From: Earliella scabrosa
Lineage: Eukaryota; Basidiomycota; Agaricomycetes; Polyporales; Polyporaceae
Reading direction: 5' to 3'
NCBI GenBank assembly: GCA_022605405.1
Contig: JABYQQ010000001.1
Location: forward strand, 186,001-250,000
DNA: 64,000 nt
Positions 10,999-22,730 of the stretch are shown here, one piece after another. The notes beneath the pieces were generated by a model that was given only the letters and a program-made list of their open reading frames with translations, did no database searches and was not told the DNA's origin. The translations under genes and the position numbers were made by a program. Within the stretch, counting starts at the first letter, position 1. Every line of letters starts with the position of its first letter.

Positions 10999-13537
10999 AT
11001 GCGAATCCCTTCGCGATGGGGCCATAGGGGCCTCTTCCTTCTGCGAGGCTACGCGACAGCCTCCGCCTCCCCGCGAATACCTCAAACAGTCATCGAGAAG
11101 GTCGTGCAGCGCTATGCGGTGGACTGGCCAGCCGGGAAGCCAGTCAAGGCGGGAGACTATGTCATGATACGTCCGGAGCACGTCATGACGCACGACAACA
11201 CTGGGCCTGTGATATCAAAGTGAGTAGCTTGCTCGGTCCGGCTGAGTATCCACGATGAGATGGTGTTTTGGAGGGCATATCGTGGAGGATGGGACACCAA
11301 GTAGTATGCGCGACAAGACTGCGCAATCAGGACGGAATGCGAATAAGTTGAGGAACAGAGTCGGGCACACGTAGATTCCTCCTGTCGGTCGCGATAATCC
11401 TCGTCCAAATGCGTGGACAGAGGTGGGCGGACGTCTCTCATCGGTTGCGCATACGTCGTCCCGTCAGTCGGTCGTGATTACGTCTATGTACCCTCCAGCC
11501 GTGGCCCATGCAGGTCGAATGAACCTGACTGATCACTTCTTCGTCAGGTTCAAGTCAATAGGAGCCACGCGAGTCCACAACCCCAAGCAACTGGTCTTCA
11601 CCCTCGACCACGACGTCCAGAACAAGTCCGCAAAGAACCTGTCCAAGTACGCGTCAATCGAGGCCTTCGCGCGTCAGCACGGCATCGACTTCTACCCCGC
11701 AGGCCGCGGCATCGGTCACCAGGTTCTCGTAGAAGAGGGCTATGCCTTCCCGCACACGCTCACCGTCGCCAGCGACAGCCATAGCAACATGTACGGCGGC
11801 ATCGGCTGCGTCGGGACCCCGATCGTGCGCACAGACGCGGCCGCTCTATGGGCAACTGGGAAGACGTGGTGGCAGGTGCCGCGCATGATCAAGGTCGAGC
11901 TCAAGGGCAAACTCGCGCCTGGCGTTACGGGCAAGGACGTCATCGTTGCGCTCTGCGGCTACTTCAACAAGGACGAGGTGCTCAACGGTGCGATCGAGTT
12001 CTGCGGGGACGGCATCTCCGCGCTCTCGGTCGACGAACGGCTCACGATCGCGAACATGACTACCGAGTGGGGTGCGCTCGCAGGTGTGTTCCCTGTTGAC
12101 GACGTTACGCTGGACTGGTACGAGCGAGCGCTGAAGCGGCTCGAGCTCCGGACATTCTCTACTCCCGCACTTTCCTCGTCTATCCCACCCCCGCCTGAGC
12201 ACCCTCGCATCAACCGCACGCGTCTGGATGCGCTCCGGGTAGCGAACCTGCGCTCGGACCCCGACGCTGCGTACGCGTCACACCTCGTCCTCGACCTCTC
12301 TACCCTCGTCCCCCACGTCTCTGGCCCGAACAGCGTCAAGGTCTCCACCCCGCTCCCCGCACTCGAGTCCAAGCAGATCCCGATCCAGAAGGCGTACCTC
12401 CTCAGCTGCACAAACGCCCGCGCTTCCGACATCGCGGCAGCCGCTGCGGTGATGAAGGGCCGCAAGGTCGCGCCGGGCGTCGAGTTCTACGTCGCAGCAG
12501 CGAGCTCTGAGGTCCAGCTCGACGCTGAGAAGCGCGGAGACTGGGAGACGCTCGTGCTTGCTGGCGCGAAGCCGCTCCCCGCTGGATGTGGACCTTGCAT
12601 TGGGCTGGGTGTCGGGCTGCTTGCGGAGGGCGAGACGGGCATCAGCGCGACGAACAGGAACTATAAGGGTCGGATGGGACACCCGAACGCTCAGGCGTAC
12701 CTCGCGTCTCCCGCGGTCGTCGCTGCGAGTGCGATCAAGGGCTACATCGCGAGTCCCGACTCCCTCGACCCTTCCACGCTCCCGGGTTCTGGCGCGCCGA
12801 CGTTCTCCATCGTGAACCCGCCCCAGGACAAGTCGGCCAGTGCGGCGAGCGCGGAGGCGGACGAGCCTGTGTATGAAGGTTTCCCGACGACGTTCGCGGG
12901 CCCACTGCTCTTCGCGCCGCAGGACAACCTGAACACGGACGCGCTCTACCCGGGCAAGTACACGTACCAGGACGACATCACGCTCGAGCGGCAGGCAGAG
13001 GTCGTGATGGAGAACTACGACCCGTCCTTTGCCGGCCTCGTCGCGTCGCTCCGCGCGTCCCAGCAATCCCCCTCTCCCTCCTCGGAAGTGAAGCAAGGCG
13101 TGATCCTCGTGTCCGGGTACAACTTCGGCACGGGCTCGTCGCGCGAGCAGGCGGCGACGGCGCTCAAGGCGGCGGGGGTGCCGCTCGTGCTCGCGGGCTC
13201 GTTCGGGGACATCTTCAAGCGGAACGCGATCAACAACGGGCTCGTGTGCGTCGAGTGCCCGGAGCTGGCTGCGGATCTCACCGCCGAGTTTGCGCGGGAC
13301 GGGCGGCGCGGCGCGGGTGGTAGGGACGGGGAGTTGACGGTCAATAGGGGGCATGCTGTTCAGGTGAAGGTCGTGGAGGGTCGCGTGGAGGTGCGCTGGC
13401 CTGGGGCTGGGGCTGGGGAAGAGATGAGGACGAGGACGTATAGGGTTGGGAGGGTGGGGAGGAGCGTGCAGGAGCTGTGGGTGTGTGGGGGGCTGGAGGG
13501 GTATGTGCTCAAGTCGATCAAGGAGCAGACGGCGTGA
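10999..13537 (+). CDS. LYS4: Homoaconitase, mitochondrial
   Basis: Two exons, 10999-11219 and 11548-13537, giving 736 residues. The phase-2 join restores NTGPVISKFKSIGATRV. Homoaconitase converts homocitrate to homoisocitrate in the alpha-aminoadipate lysine pathway of fungi, in the mitochondrial matrix. The Arg/Ser-rich start (MRIPSRWGHRGLFLLRGYATAS) looks like a targeting peptide. The 4Fe-4S ligands are visible: Cys in SCTNARASD (about residue 360) and the pair in CGPCIGLG (about 422). The swivel domain follows, with GTGSSREQAATALKAAG and SFGDIFKRNAINNGL. Length agrees with the family. The single intron is 328 nt, much longer than most introns in this window. Aconitase proper is less likely because of the targeting start combined with the fungal LYS4 sequence pattern (VHNPKQLVFTLDHDVQ). 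Confidence 0.93.
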
Positions 13538-14351
13538 GCGAGGTGGGTGTGGGTGAGGACGCAATGCTCTTGTACAAAAAACGCTTGAAAAGTACTGTAG
13601 CTTAGACGTGCTCTATCTAATGCCAGTCGATGGATGGTTGGGTTGGTGAGACGGTGCGTTGGAGTTGGCTCTGTTCGGCGCGCCGTGTGGTGGGCACGCG
13701 CATGGTGCGTTGGTCTTTCTCTTTCACGGCGCAAGTTCTGACTGCAGGGTTCTACCTAGATTGCCATGGTGATGACTTGAACACTTCCTCTGCTATGTAC
13801 GAAGGGTCTTGAACTACTGGTTCCCTTTCTTTATAGACCCAACTCTCGCACATGCATCAACTCTGCTGTTCTACCGATTTCGACCATGGCGTTTTCACAA
13901 CCGCGACCTTGCAACCCGTGTCCGCATTCGACCCGACATCCCGACAATCGCTCAGTTCGTGGACAGACGACCACAGGAGAGGGAGAAGGAGAGACCCAGT
14001 TCTGGGATGGCATTATGTTTTGATTGGTGCGCAAGCTGCTGCTACTGACATACTCCGTAGGCCTGCGCAACGAACGAATCATATGCATCGGATTCGACCA
14101 GGTTGGTCTGGGCCATTTGTCACGGTGAAAAGAGGGCGTGGCTTCTGTCGACCGATGTCAAAGAGGTTGGCCCCAGATCTCGTCGTACTGCGACGCTTTC
14201 GGTAGGTGACCTGCCAATTGCAGTAAATTCGAACACCTGACGTCACGCACTGCGACAGACATATAGGCCTTCGCGCGGTCGGGGACGCACCCTCCAGGAC
14301 GTGCATTCGACCCCCATTCCCAACCCTCTCCTCCAGACGTCGGTCGCAACC
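13538..14351. other. Intergenic region upstream of caleosin
   Basis: Holds the 3' end of homoaconitase and the promoter of the caleosin gene. A TTTATAGACCC stretch at about 13830 is the only TATA-like candidate seen and is some 500 nt upstream of the ATG, so it may serve a long leader or nothing. No gene is supported. Confidence 0.35.
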
Positions 14352-15287
14352 ATGGCAGACAAGCAGAAGAGCAACTGCCAGACCGCAATCCCCCAGTCAT
14401 ATGTCACCATCGACCGTCCGCCGTACAGTCCTAGTTCGGCCCAGAACAAGGCTCTGCCCAACCCGGGTAAGTGTCGCTCCCTTTCGCTCGGCATGGTTAA
14501 TCCTGAGCGCATATATGCAGGCACTGCGCGAGCGAACAAAGCCGCCACGACGGACGCGCCCGAGGGCACCCCCCGCTGGGCTGACTCGCACACGAACAAG
14601 ACCGTCGTCCAGCAGCACTGCGAGTTCTTCGACGCCGACTGCGACGGCGTCATCTGGCCGCTCGACACCTTCTGGGGCTTCCACGCGCTCGGCTTTGGGT
14701 TCGCCCTCAGCCTGCTCTCCATGCTCCTCATCCACGGCAACTTCTCGTACGTCACCGGCAACTCGTGGATCCCCGACCCATTCTTCCGCCTCTACGTCGA
14801 GAACATGTACAAGGCCAAGCACGGCAGCGACTCGGGCACGATCGACAACGAGGGCCGGTTCATCCCGCAGAAGTGAGTATATGCGCTGTGCGGTCCATAT
14901 ATGCGCGTTGTTTTGAGCGATGTCGCTCGATCTTCAGGTTTGAGGACTTCTTCAACAAGTACGCGAAGGGCAAGGACGGCCTGACGTGGGGCGACGTCTG
15001 GGACGGACTTACGGGTCAGCGCGTCATCATGGATCCTATCGGGTGGTTCGCTGCCTTCTTCGAATGTAGGTGACCGGCTCGCTCTGTTCGTCGGACGTCT
15101 GAGGCTGAGCTCATCCCGTCCGTGTTTAGGGATCGCGACATACATGATGCTCTGGCCAGAGGACGGCGTCATGAAGAAGGATGACGTGCGTCGCGTCTAT
15201 GACGGCAGCATCTTCTTCGACATCGCTGAGAAGCGCGCCGCAAAGCAGAACCCCAGGGCTCAAGACAAGGCGAAGAAGACGTCGTAA
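14352..15287 (+). CDS. Caleosin (lipid-droplet peroxygenase family)
   Basis: Four exons: 14352-14466, 14521-14872, 14938-15065 and 15130-15287. All junctions keep frame, giving about 250 residues, the usual size. Caleosins bind calcium and sit on lipid droplets or ER; many are haem-dependent peroxygenases making oxylipins. The EF-hand loop is DADCDGVIWPLDTF, followed by the hydrophobic segment FALSLLSMLLIHGNFSYV, a proline-containing stretch and the conserved AKHGSDSGTIDNEGRF block. The upstream His of the haem pair is present (VVQQHCEFFD). In the second motif the usual IHKAKHG reads MYKAKHG, so the first His of that block is Tyr. The C-terminal half has GLTWGDVWDGL and GPIGW-like family blocks. 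Transcription is collinear with homoaconitase but unrelated in function. Confidence 0.9.
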
Positions 15288-15607
15288 GCACTGTCAGAGG
15301 CTGAGCCATTCGCTTATTAGATGCATACGAGCACAGACGATCGGTTCGTAGATGTTGATTCTTAGGGTATGCCAATAGATCAAAGAGAGTCATTGTCGAT
15401 TGGGTATCATAGGGATTGTATCGTAATGCAGGCGTTCTCGTCATGGTGTAATAACAAGTTATCGTTGCCGATGTTTGGTCGTCGTGGCTATGGCGGCGGT
15501 GTTCGTGTCGCTGTTCGTATGCTATGGGCGTGAATGGGTATGTGTTGATACATCAGGTTGTTCGTACTGAGTTACAGTGCACGTCAATTCCAGGGTACGT
15601 AGACATA

Positions 15608-17352
15608 CTAACTTGAAGATGCGCATGTTTGTATGACAGGCTTTCGATCTAGACATCGGAGCTCCTGGGACGAGCTGTCTTCCCACTCGTCCAAGTACGA
15701 CTGGAGCACATCCGAAAGTACGCTGCCTTCCCCGTCCGCCGAGTCGTCCTCGCAAGAGGTGTTCATGTCCCCGTCAAACTCAGACCCAAACCCAGACTGA
15801 GACGCGCCGTACGAGTATGAACGCGAGTCGGTGTCGGTGTCGGCCGCGATTGCGTCGAGCAGGAGGTCGACGAGGCTCGCCGTCGTGCTGAACGTCGGCG
15901 AGAGCCTAAGCCAGCCCGGGGTCGTCTTCTCCGCCATCCTCATCGACATCGACGTCCTTGTGCTCGCGTCCGTCAAATGCACGTCCGCGTCGAGGGAATC
16001 GCACCCGTCGTCACACTCGCATGCGAATGGAGCTTCCAAGGACACGGCTGCAATCGTCCCGCCATCCCCACCCCCGCCCCCGTCCTCCTCCGAGTCCGCG
16101 GAGTGGACGAGACAAGGCGCACTGTCCCCGCCGCCGAAGGCCGGCCCGGCGCCTGGAGAGACAAGTTGCCCGTCAGCGTCGACGCCAGCATGGGTGCAGT
16201 CGGAACATCCTGCGCGCGTCGGACTCCCTGGAGTCCCCGGACGCCGCGGTGCTGACTCCGCGGGGGTGGGAGCATTGGACGACGGCCGAGAGGCGCGCGA
16301 CGTGGACGGGGTGCGCGGGGAGCTGAGGTGGACGAGGTCCAGAGGGAGTGCGGGGAACGCGAAGTGAGTACACGAGGTGGGCGTTGCGGGTGCGACGTTG
16401 GAGTCCGCGCCGGTGCTCCCGCTGCTGCTGCGGCTTCGCGGGATGGCAGGCGGTCCGGGAAGCGAGCATGTCGTACTGCTACTGAGGGAAGCCATCGCCA
16501 TTGACTCCCGGGCGAGGCTGGACTCCGAGCCAGAGCTGCTTGCGAAGGAGGGGGCGGACGGTCCAGCGCCAGAGTCAGAGTCGGAAGGCCAGACCTCGAG
16601 TGTAGAGGAGCAGGAGCTGGAACTGGAACTGGAGTACAATGACCCGAGCGAGCACGCGCACGAGCCCGCACGGGGGACGTGCGCGTCCGTGTTCACGACG
16701 ACGCGCTGGTGATCCCTGCCGCACCCACAGTGCACGACAATCGTCGGGATCGGGATCGGGGGCGCGACCGCGTCCTGCTGGGCCGGGGCGCGCGCGTCCG
16801 CGTCGTCGTGCTTCACGTCGGCTCGTGGGAGCGGCTGCGTGCGCGCGCATGTGAGACAAGGAGGAGAGATGAACGGTCAATATGCAAAGGAGTGCCACAA
16901 AGGAGGACAGCCGGACGCACCGTCACGCGCACCCAACAGAGCACAAAGTTGCGAACCCGCCGGAATGCGGACTCGCGCGGGCGGCATGGTGGCAGCAGCC
17001 AACGCGCTTCACACGCGTTCGCTCCGGGGGCATCGAACTCCAAGGAGCCCAAGGCGGGATCTTGCCCCTTCTCATAGTCGTAGTCGGAATCGCCGTCGGA
17101 GCCGGGGTCCGGAGAACAGCTCGCGCTTGCGTCAGACTCGGTTCCGCACTGAGGAGAGTGCCAGTGCCTCTGGGATGCCAGATCTTGAGGAGATTGAGCA
17201 TCAAACTCGCGGCCGGTGGTGCGCTGGTTCTTGCTGAGGCGGCGGCGGGGGGAGGCGAAGACGGTGGCGGTGCCGAGGCAGAAGAGCAGGAAGACGAAGA
17301 GCAGGACGAGGAACGCGAGTACTTGCAGGTTCGCGGACGGCGAAGGATGCAT
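15608..17352 (-). CDS. Single-pass membrane protein, Ser/Asp-rich, unknown function
   Basis: Two exons, 17352-16921 and 16834-15608, joined in phase 0 by an 86-nt intron (donor GTGCGTCC, acceptor ACGCAG), giving about 552 residues. Residues 9-33 form one hydrophobic segment (LQVLAFLVLLFVFLLFCLG) starting just after the N-terminus, so it is a signal anchor or signal peptide. The rest is hydrophilic and rich in Ser, Pro and Asp, with a short Cys-rich block (TIVVHCGCGRDHQ, then VPRAGSCACSLGS). The protein family was not recognised. A related but broken copy lies at 24.6-25.1 kb on the same strand: the hydrophobic segment and the GSCxCSL block are both conserved there, which supports this exon structure. 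The Ser-rich tail is likely disordered. Confidence 0.55.
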
Positions 17353-17470
17353 GTCGGGCGGCGACTGGGAGCACCGCCAACCTCAACTGGACTCGGAACA
17401 GCCTGGAGGACAGGATGGAGGAGAGTACGGCACCGACACAACCTGCGTCCCACGAGCAGTCGTTCAAGTT

Positions 17471-17740
17471 TTACGCCGTGCACTTCACGTTGAGCTCAGT
17501 GTCAGCCCGCAAGCCGCGATGAAGTCCCCGAGCTGGACACCACCATCGACAGCTCACTGTCAAGATCGCGGACGTCTCGGGCATAGCGGGCAAGCGAGGC
17601 TGACGCTCCTCAGCGCACGATCTGGCACGTCCCGCGCGCATTCGAAACCAGCCCAACCACTCCAACCACTGGAACACACTCACTCTCGTCATCCTCGGGT
17701 CCAAACCACTCATCGCAAGGAGCGCCCGGGATTTCAACAA
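17471..17740 (-). other. Upstream segment duplicated at 25.2-25.5 kb
   Basis: Just upstream of the membrane protein gene. On the plus strand this segment contains GGAGCGCCCGGGATT (from 17719) and GACGTCTCGGGCA (near 17568). Both recur in the same order and spacing upstream of the broken paralogue at 25 kb. It may be promoter, 5' leader or a small upstream exon shared by both copies. No confident coding frame is conserved across the two. Confidence 0.4.
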
Positions 17741-17939
17741 GCTTCTGTTGGTTTATGCAGCCGCCGTCCTCTCGCCCACACCGGGCACCAGCGCGATGCG
17801 GGGTAGGAGGCACTTCGAGACGTGCTTGTGCCTGCATGCGCGCCGGATGTGCATATGCGATATCAAGCGGATGGATTTCGAAGTGGGCCTATCGTCGTCG
17901 TTTAATCAGCGACCGCCACGATCTCCCTCAACCGAGCGC

Positions 17940-18912
17940 ACGCACTTTCAGCTTGTCCAAGTGCAGGTCAAGTATCAGTCTCGTGCTCCCCTTGCTCGTC
18001 ACCACCCTTAACGCGTCCTCCTCCTGCGCGAAGGTGAGCTCGGCGAGCATCGCGCGCATCCAAATGGCGTGGCGTGCGGCGTACGAGATCTCCTCAACGC
18101 GTCCATACCGGAGTGCCTCGACCTGCTACAGCTCGGACGTGTGCTCCAGGCTCCTTGATCCCACGAGCGCCCTGCTCGCGTTGGTTGCGTGCAAAGTCCT
18201 CCTCGTACCTTGCATGCTCTCGACGCACCTGAAGACCTTGTTCTTGCCGGTACGCATACGCCCGCGCGGACGGTTGGATGAAGATTGAATACGCACGACA
18301 CCTCCACGAAGTGCACCCCGCACGAGACACCGCACTCTGCGTCCACCCGCCCTTGCGGCGTTTCCGCTTGCTGGAGTTGGCTTTTGCGACCGAGCTTGCA
18401 CGCCTTTTGCGTTTCGAGGGCTTCGAAGGGGCTTCCAGGGACCGGCGTTCTGCTCTTCTTCGCATGCGGAGTGGGAGCGGCAATGTTTGGAATGATGAAT
18501 CCCGTCGTGTGGGCATGACTTTGGAATCATCGGAGAAGACGGTGAACTTACAGTCAATGCTCGCGTCCCCCTCTGCTCTCGCAGCTGTTTGTACCTCTGT
18601 TGTAGCTCTGTCTCCTCGTCGTCCTCCGAATCCTCTTCTGCCCGACCAGTGCAGTGTTTAAAATTTTCGTCGAATGACATACACGCCCTTGTTGAACGCC
18701 TGTGGGACACGATACCTCCGCGATGTATCACAGGGTGGTCTCAAGCGCGAGAAAGTGCCCTCGTACCGAGAGTCGAGAGGCAGCTTCGAGGTCCGGACAC
18801 AGCGCATGATAGAAGAATTGCTCCAGGAACGGCGTGCGGCAGTGCGGCACAAATACCGATTCATGTCGTTGACGGAAAAAAACTTGTTCTTGATGAGCTT
18901 GAGCTTGGGCAT
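17940..18912 (-). CDS. Possible multi-exon gene, unidentified
   Basis: Several minus-strand frames look coding but the exon chain is not settled. One piece starts MSFDENF at 18680 and continues EEDSEDDEETELQQRYKQL, with a donor near 18540 (GTAAGTTC). A second frame (about 18350-18480) is Lys/Arg-rich with KRKRR motifs, as in nuclear proteins. A third reads RREHARYEEDFARNQREQ. A fourth (about 17950-18120) reads EISYAARHAIWMRAMLAEL. Helical, charged composition suggests a coiled-coil or nuclear protein. A decayed copia-type retroelement was also considered for the last piece. No function is assigned. Confidence 0.25.
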
Positions 18913-19416
18913 GATGGATGCTAACAGGATGCTAACAGGAACTTGGCGACCTCGGGGCGGCGGTACCTGAAGGCCTGCCGGAGTGCTGGGTCAAGTTCGA
19001 GGCTGCCTCGCCCTCCGTCTCATCGATGTTCGCCGCCGCGTGGTAAACAAGGAGAGCGGGCTGCATGGTAAAAGCAATGGCAACTACATAGGTGGCGCAA
19101 GAGTAGTAGGAGACTAACAGATGGTCACAGCAACTTGAAGACCTGAGACACTGCAGACTTCGATGAGGCAATTCAAGCGCCGGTACAATAAGGGCGCCAC
19201 CGGGCCCCGGCCCAACTCATGAGATAGATATACGGTATGTACGTCGTGCTGGTGTTCAACGTAACGTTCAAACGTTCAGCAAGCATAGGTACTTACAGTT
19301 CAGGTGCATATGAGCAGTAATACTAATAGCACGGCATAAAACGCCCTGCAGGTTAACCCTTCTCTTCACTGGCAGGCCGCCTCCTCCGAAGTTCCTGTCC
19401 CGGGCCCCTCCTCCGC

Positions 19417-22400
19417 CTAGCCTCCTAGTCCCGTCCTAGTCCCTCCTTCCTCAAGCTCGATCTCCCGCCCAATCTCCCTGTGCTCCGGCTCCCTGAGAGT
19501 AACCCAATTGATGAAGCAGTCCTCTTCCGTCGACGTCAAAGGTTGCATTTGCAGAATCGCCTGCTTCACCGTCTCGTTGGTCCTACCGTGCAAGGCGATG
19601 ACGTCCCGCTGGTCTCGCATGGTCTGGAGAAGTGTCGCAAGCGCCATTACCTCGCCCTCATTCTGCACGACCCCGAATGTGTCTTTGGATGGACCTGCCA
19701 TCCAGATGTCGTACGCCGTGAATGGAGGTCCTTCCTCGAACTCCGGCTCTTGCTTCTTCGTCTTTTCCCCCTGCTTCGTCGCGGTAGAACGGCGAGGCCT
19801 TTTGGGCGGCTCGGGGTGGGTCACCTTGACACTGGATATGCGGGACGCTAACGCAAAGACCATGCGTAGGACCGGCGGGGGGTTCTCGACTCCCTTGGCG
19901 AACACGGCGCAAGAATACGGATTCATGGATTCGAACAGGTCACGATGCACGTTGGCTCCATACTTCCTGGAATTCTTCACTTGAATCATGATGGCGGAGA
20001 CTTTCTCCTTCAGCAAGACGTCGCCGAAGAGAATGGGAATGATGATATCGAGGCCACCCTGATTGTCAGCGCAAATGAGCGCAGCACCCCGGGAAAGAGC
20101 AAGTAGCAAGTACTGCTGATTGACCATGTCGAACTTGTGCACTTTGACGAAGTGGTTGAAATAGATCTTGCCGTCTGCGAACGCGTCTTCCAGCCGCATC
20201 CCTTCATGCTTTTCGTCCAGGTATGAGATCGGCCAGCTCTTGAAACATAAGTCGCGGAATTCGGGCTTGCCGATCAGCGCGTCCAGGAACTGCTTGACGG
20301 TGATGATGCGCTTACTTCCATCCGCGGTCAAATCGCGAGATGAAGCAGGTGAACTGACGAAGCGCTCGTGTCCATCCTTCGGCAGACGAGATGGAGATAG
20401 CGCCGGTGAACTGTCGTCCCGCGAGAACATTGTCGCACGATCGCGCGCATCCAGCAAAAGAACGGCGGCGACAAGCTCCCCACGTGTCCCGAGGTCCATA
20501 TAGGAGGATTGTAGTTGTCTGGAGAGCACGAGTATCGGGCTTTGCTGTTGCAGTGCGGTCGTCGCGGGCTTGCCTGTAGATAACCAACGCTGCCCAATTC
20601 CAACCTGGTACGAGGCCTCCGCAAGCAGCGGCTCCGATGCACAGGCGGTGACTGCCCTTGTGAATCCAACGTCGGCGAAAAGGAGAAGACGTAGGTGGTT
20701 AGTGACCAGTTCCCGTTGTACCAGGCTGGCGCCAGGAGACTGCTTGAACTCGAAGGGGACTCGCACTCCTAGGCATGCCAGCAGCTGAATCTCCGACAGA
20801 TCGTCATTTGTCGGCGTGTTGATCTTGAGTAGCTTCCTGATCGCGAAGCGAACGATATCTTCACGAAATGAGGGGTCGCCTGCCTCGTACATTGCAGGAA
20901 ATCTGCAACATGACCCGGTTAGCCGGCTCGGTGGAAGATGTATTCGATTCACTCACAGTGGGCGTCCTAGATGACTCATATGATCGGTGGACGCTACCTG
21001 CTTCAGAGTCCAAGGCGCCACTGACGTACTAGGCTCCGGAATCGGGCGTGAGAGCACATCAAGAGGGGTGGCGACGATAGGTGAATGCACGGATAATTGT
21101 CTGAGCGCAACCCGAGCCGAGGGGTCGGTTTCGGGTAGAGGAGCGAATTGCTCCAGCTTACCCACCGTGGACAGGAAGAGAGTGTATATAGGAAGGTTGA
21201 TGATGTCGCGGAGGACCCGTCGTAACTCGGCAAATCGTGTCCACCGCGCGTGCTTGGGCGCCATCGTGAGCTCGTGAGCTTCGTCGAAGCACAGAATCAC
21301 ATTGGGCATTTCTGTGCATGTATCATCGGGATCGAGCCATCGAATCAACTGCCGCGCCGCGTCTGCCACTGACAAGTTGGTCCGATCACCAATCCTGCCA
21401 GCTACGACATGTAAGCAATTGATCCTACACGAGACAGCCTGAATGCCAACCCACCAGGACTCTCAATGGTCGGACCGAAGACCTATGAGGCAGAACGCTT
21501 GCTCAAACGATGGGCATAGATCGACACGATATGTATGCACTTACCGCAGACTTCACATCCTTGTAGAACTCCGTCCGGAAGGGACCATGTTGTCCGAATT
21601 CGATGCCCTCCCCCATCTTGCCCCTGAACAGAGATGCCACCGTGGCGATTCGCTCCGGACCTGAATGCGTTCGAGACGCCATAGTGATGCTGAATAGATG
21701 GTCATACTACAGTCTGAAGTAGCACTTACCCGACGGCGGTATGTTCAAGTTCTCTGAGTTGACGATTGACACCAAACGCTGATACGTTATCGAGAAGATG
21801 GCATGTAAGAAGGACCGAACCGTCCCCGCATAGTCCTGTTGAGATCCGATCGAATCTGGTAATAAGAGTTCGCGAGCATATGGATCCGGTGGGGGAAATA
21901 CTATCCAAGAACATCAGTCATAATCCGTCTGAAACTCGATTGCTATTCACCGTCCGCATCCTTGTCGGCTAGGTTGATAGGTATGTATAGGACGTGCTTG
22001 GCAAGTTCATCGTTCATGCGTGACTTTCCGGTGCCGGAGGACTGAGTGAAGGTTGCATAGCGTGCATATGGCTCTTCACCCTTGGCCAGAGTCATGCGTT
22101 GACTAATCGCCTCGAAGAGCGGCTGCGTGGTGCCTTTGAACGGTTGGACCCATGACATCTTGGCCGCTGTACGGGCTGTGAGTACAAAATCGCAGCGCTG
22201 GGGTCATGATACACACCGGCTTTTGCACGATAATCGTACTCCATGTATTCAACCCGTTCAGTCTGAACAGTATCTGGCTCTTCCAAGAGCACGGCTGCGA
22301 AACGGCGTGAAGCTGATGGCAAATGTGAGCATCCGCCGCACTCACCTGAGGTCATGACGCCTTTGAAGTCGCGATCCTCAAGCAGCTGGTCAAGCATCGG

Positions 22401-22730
22401 ATTATTGTTGAGGAGCTCAACGACTGCCTCGGCGCTCTCGTACTTCTTATTGAACTTTGCACCTGTGCTTTCGCGGTTGACCCTATCGACAATTGCTGCG
22501 AGGGCCACGTCCTTCATTCCGATATATGTTTCTCTCGGCATGTTGAGGAGAAGGGTCACTGTCGGAAGTTGTAACCATGACTGGAGGTTCTCGTCAGAGA
22601 ACTTGGAGTGCGTCTCATGTGTGAGACCTTCGAATGCACGAGTCCTCTTCGATCCCTCGGGTTCCAGGGTAGTCGAGGCCCGTCGCTTCGCGTCAGGATT
22701 AGATGTAAGGTCAGTGGCAGGGGGGTCCAT
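19417..22730 (-). CDS. Crinkler-type P-loop NTPase fused to a PD-(D/E)XK-like nuclease
   Basis: Eight exons: 22730-22346, 22294-22217, 22175-21951, 21900-21730, 21660-21545, 21482-21455, 21401-20957 and 20902-19417. All phases fit, giving about 977 residues. Walker A is QSSGTGKSRMND (about residue 196) and Walker B VILCFDEAHEL (about 366), so an NTPase core is clear. The C-terminal region has an acidic helix motif RGELVAAVLLLDARD (about 620), then GLDIIIPI (about 768) and MIQVKNS (about 786). That E...D...QxK order is that of restriction-endonuclease-fold nucleases. NTPase-REase fusions of this kind belong to the Crinkler (CRN) class known from oomycetes and fungi. Expected action is NTP-regulated DNA cleavage, perhaps in nuclei of competing or self cells. 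No signal peptide is seen; the N-terminus has a KRRAST...KRTRAF basic patch. The catalytic assignment is inferred from motif order. Confidence 0.7.

Noticed and set aside
12278..13564. Long minus-strand open frame antisense to homoaconitase
   Set aside because: It mirrors the GC-rich third-position bias of the real gene; the peptide is Arg/His/Leu-rich with no domain.
17950..18120. Copia-type RNase H relic (ARHAIWMRAMLAEL resembles a copia RNase H block)
   Set aside because: No catalytic acids or neighbouring RT/integrase motifs; the peptide is too short to assign.
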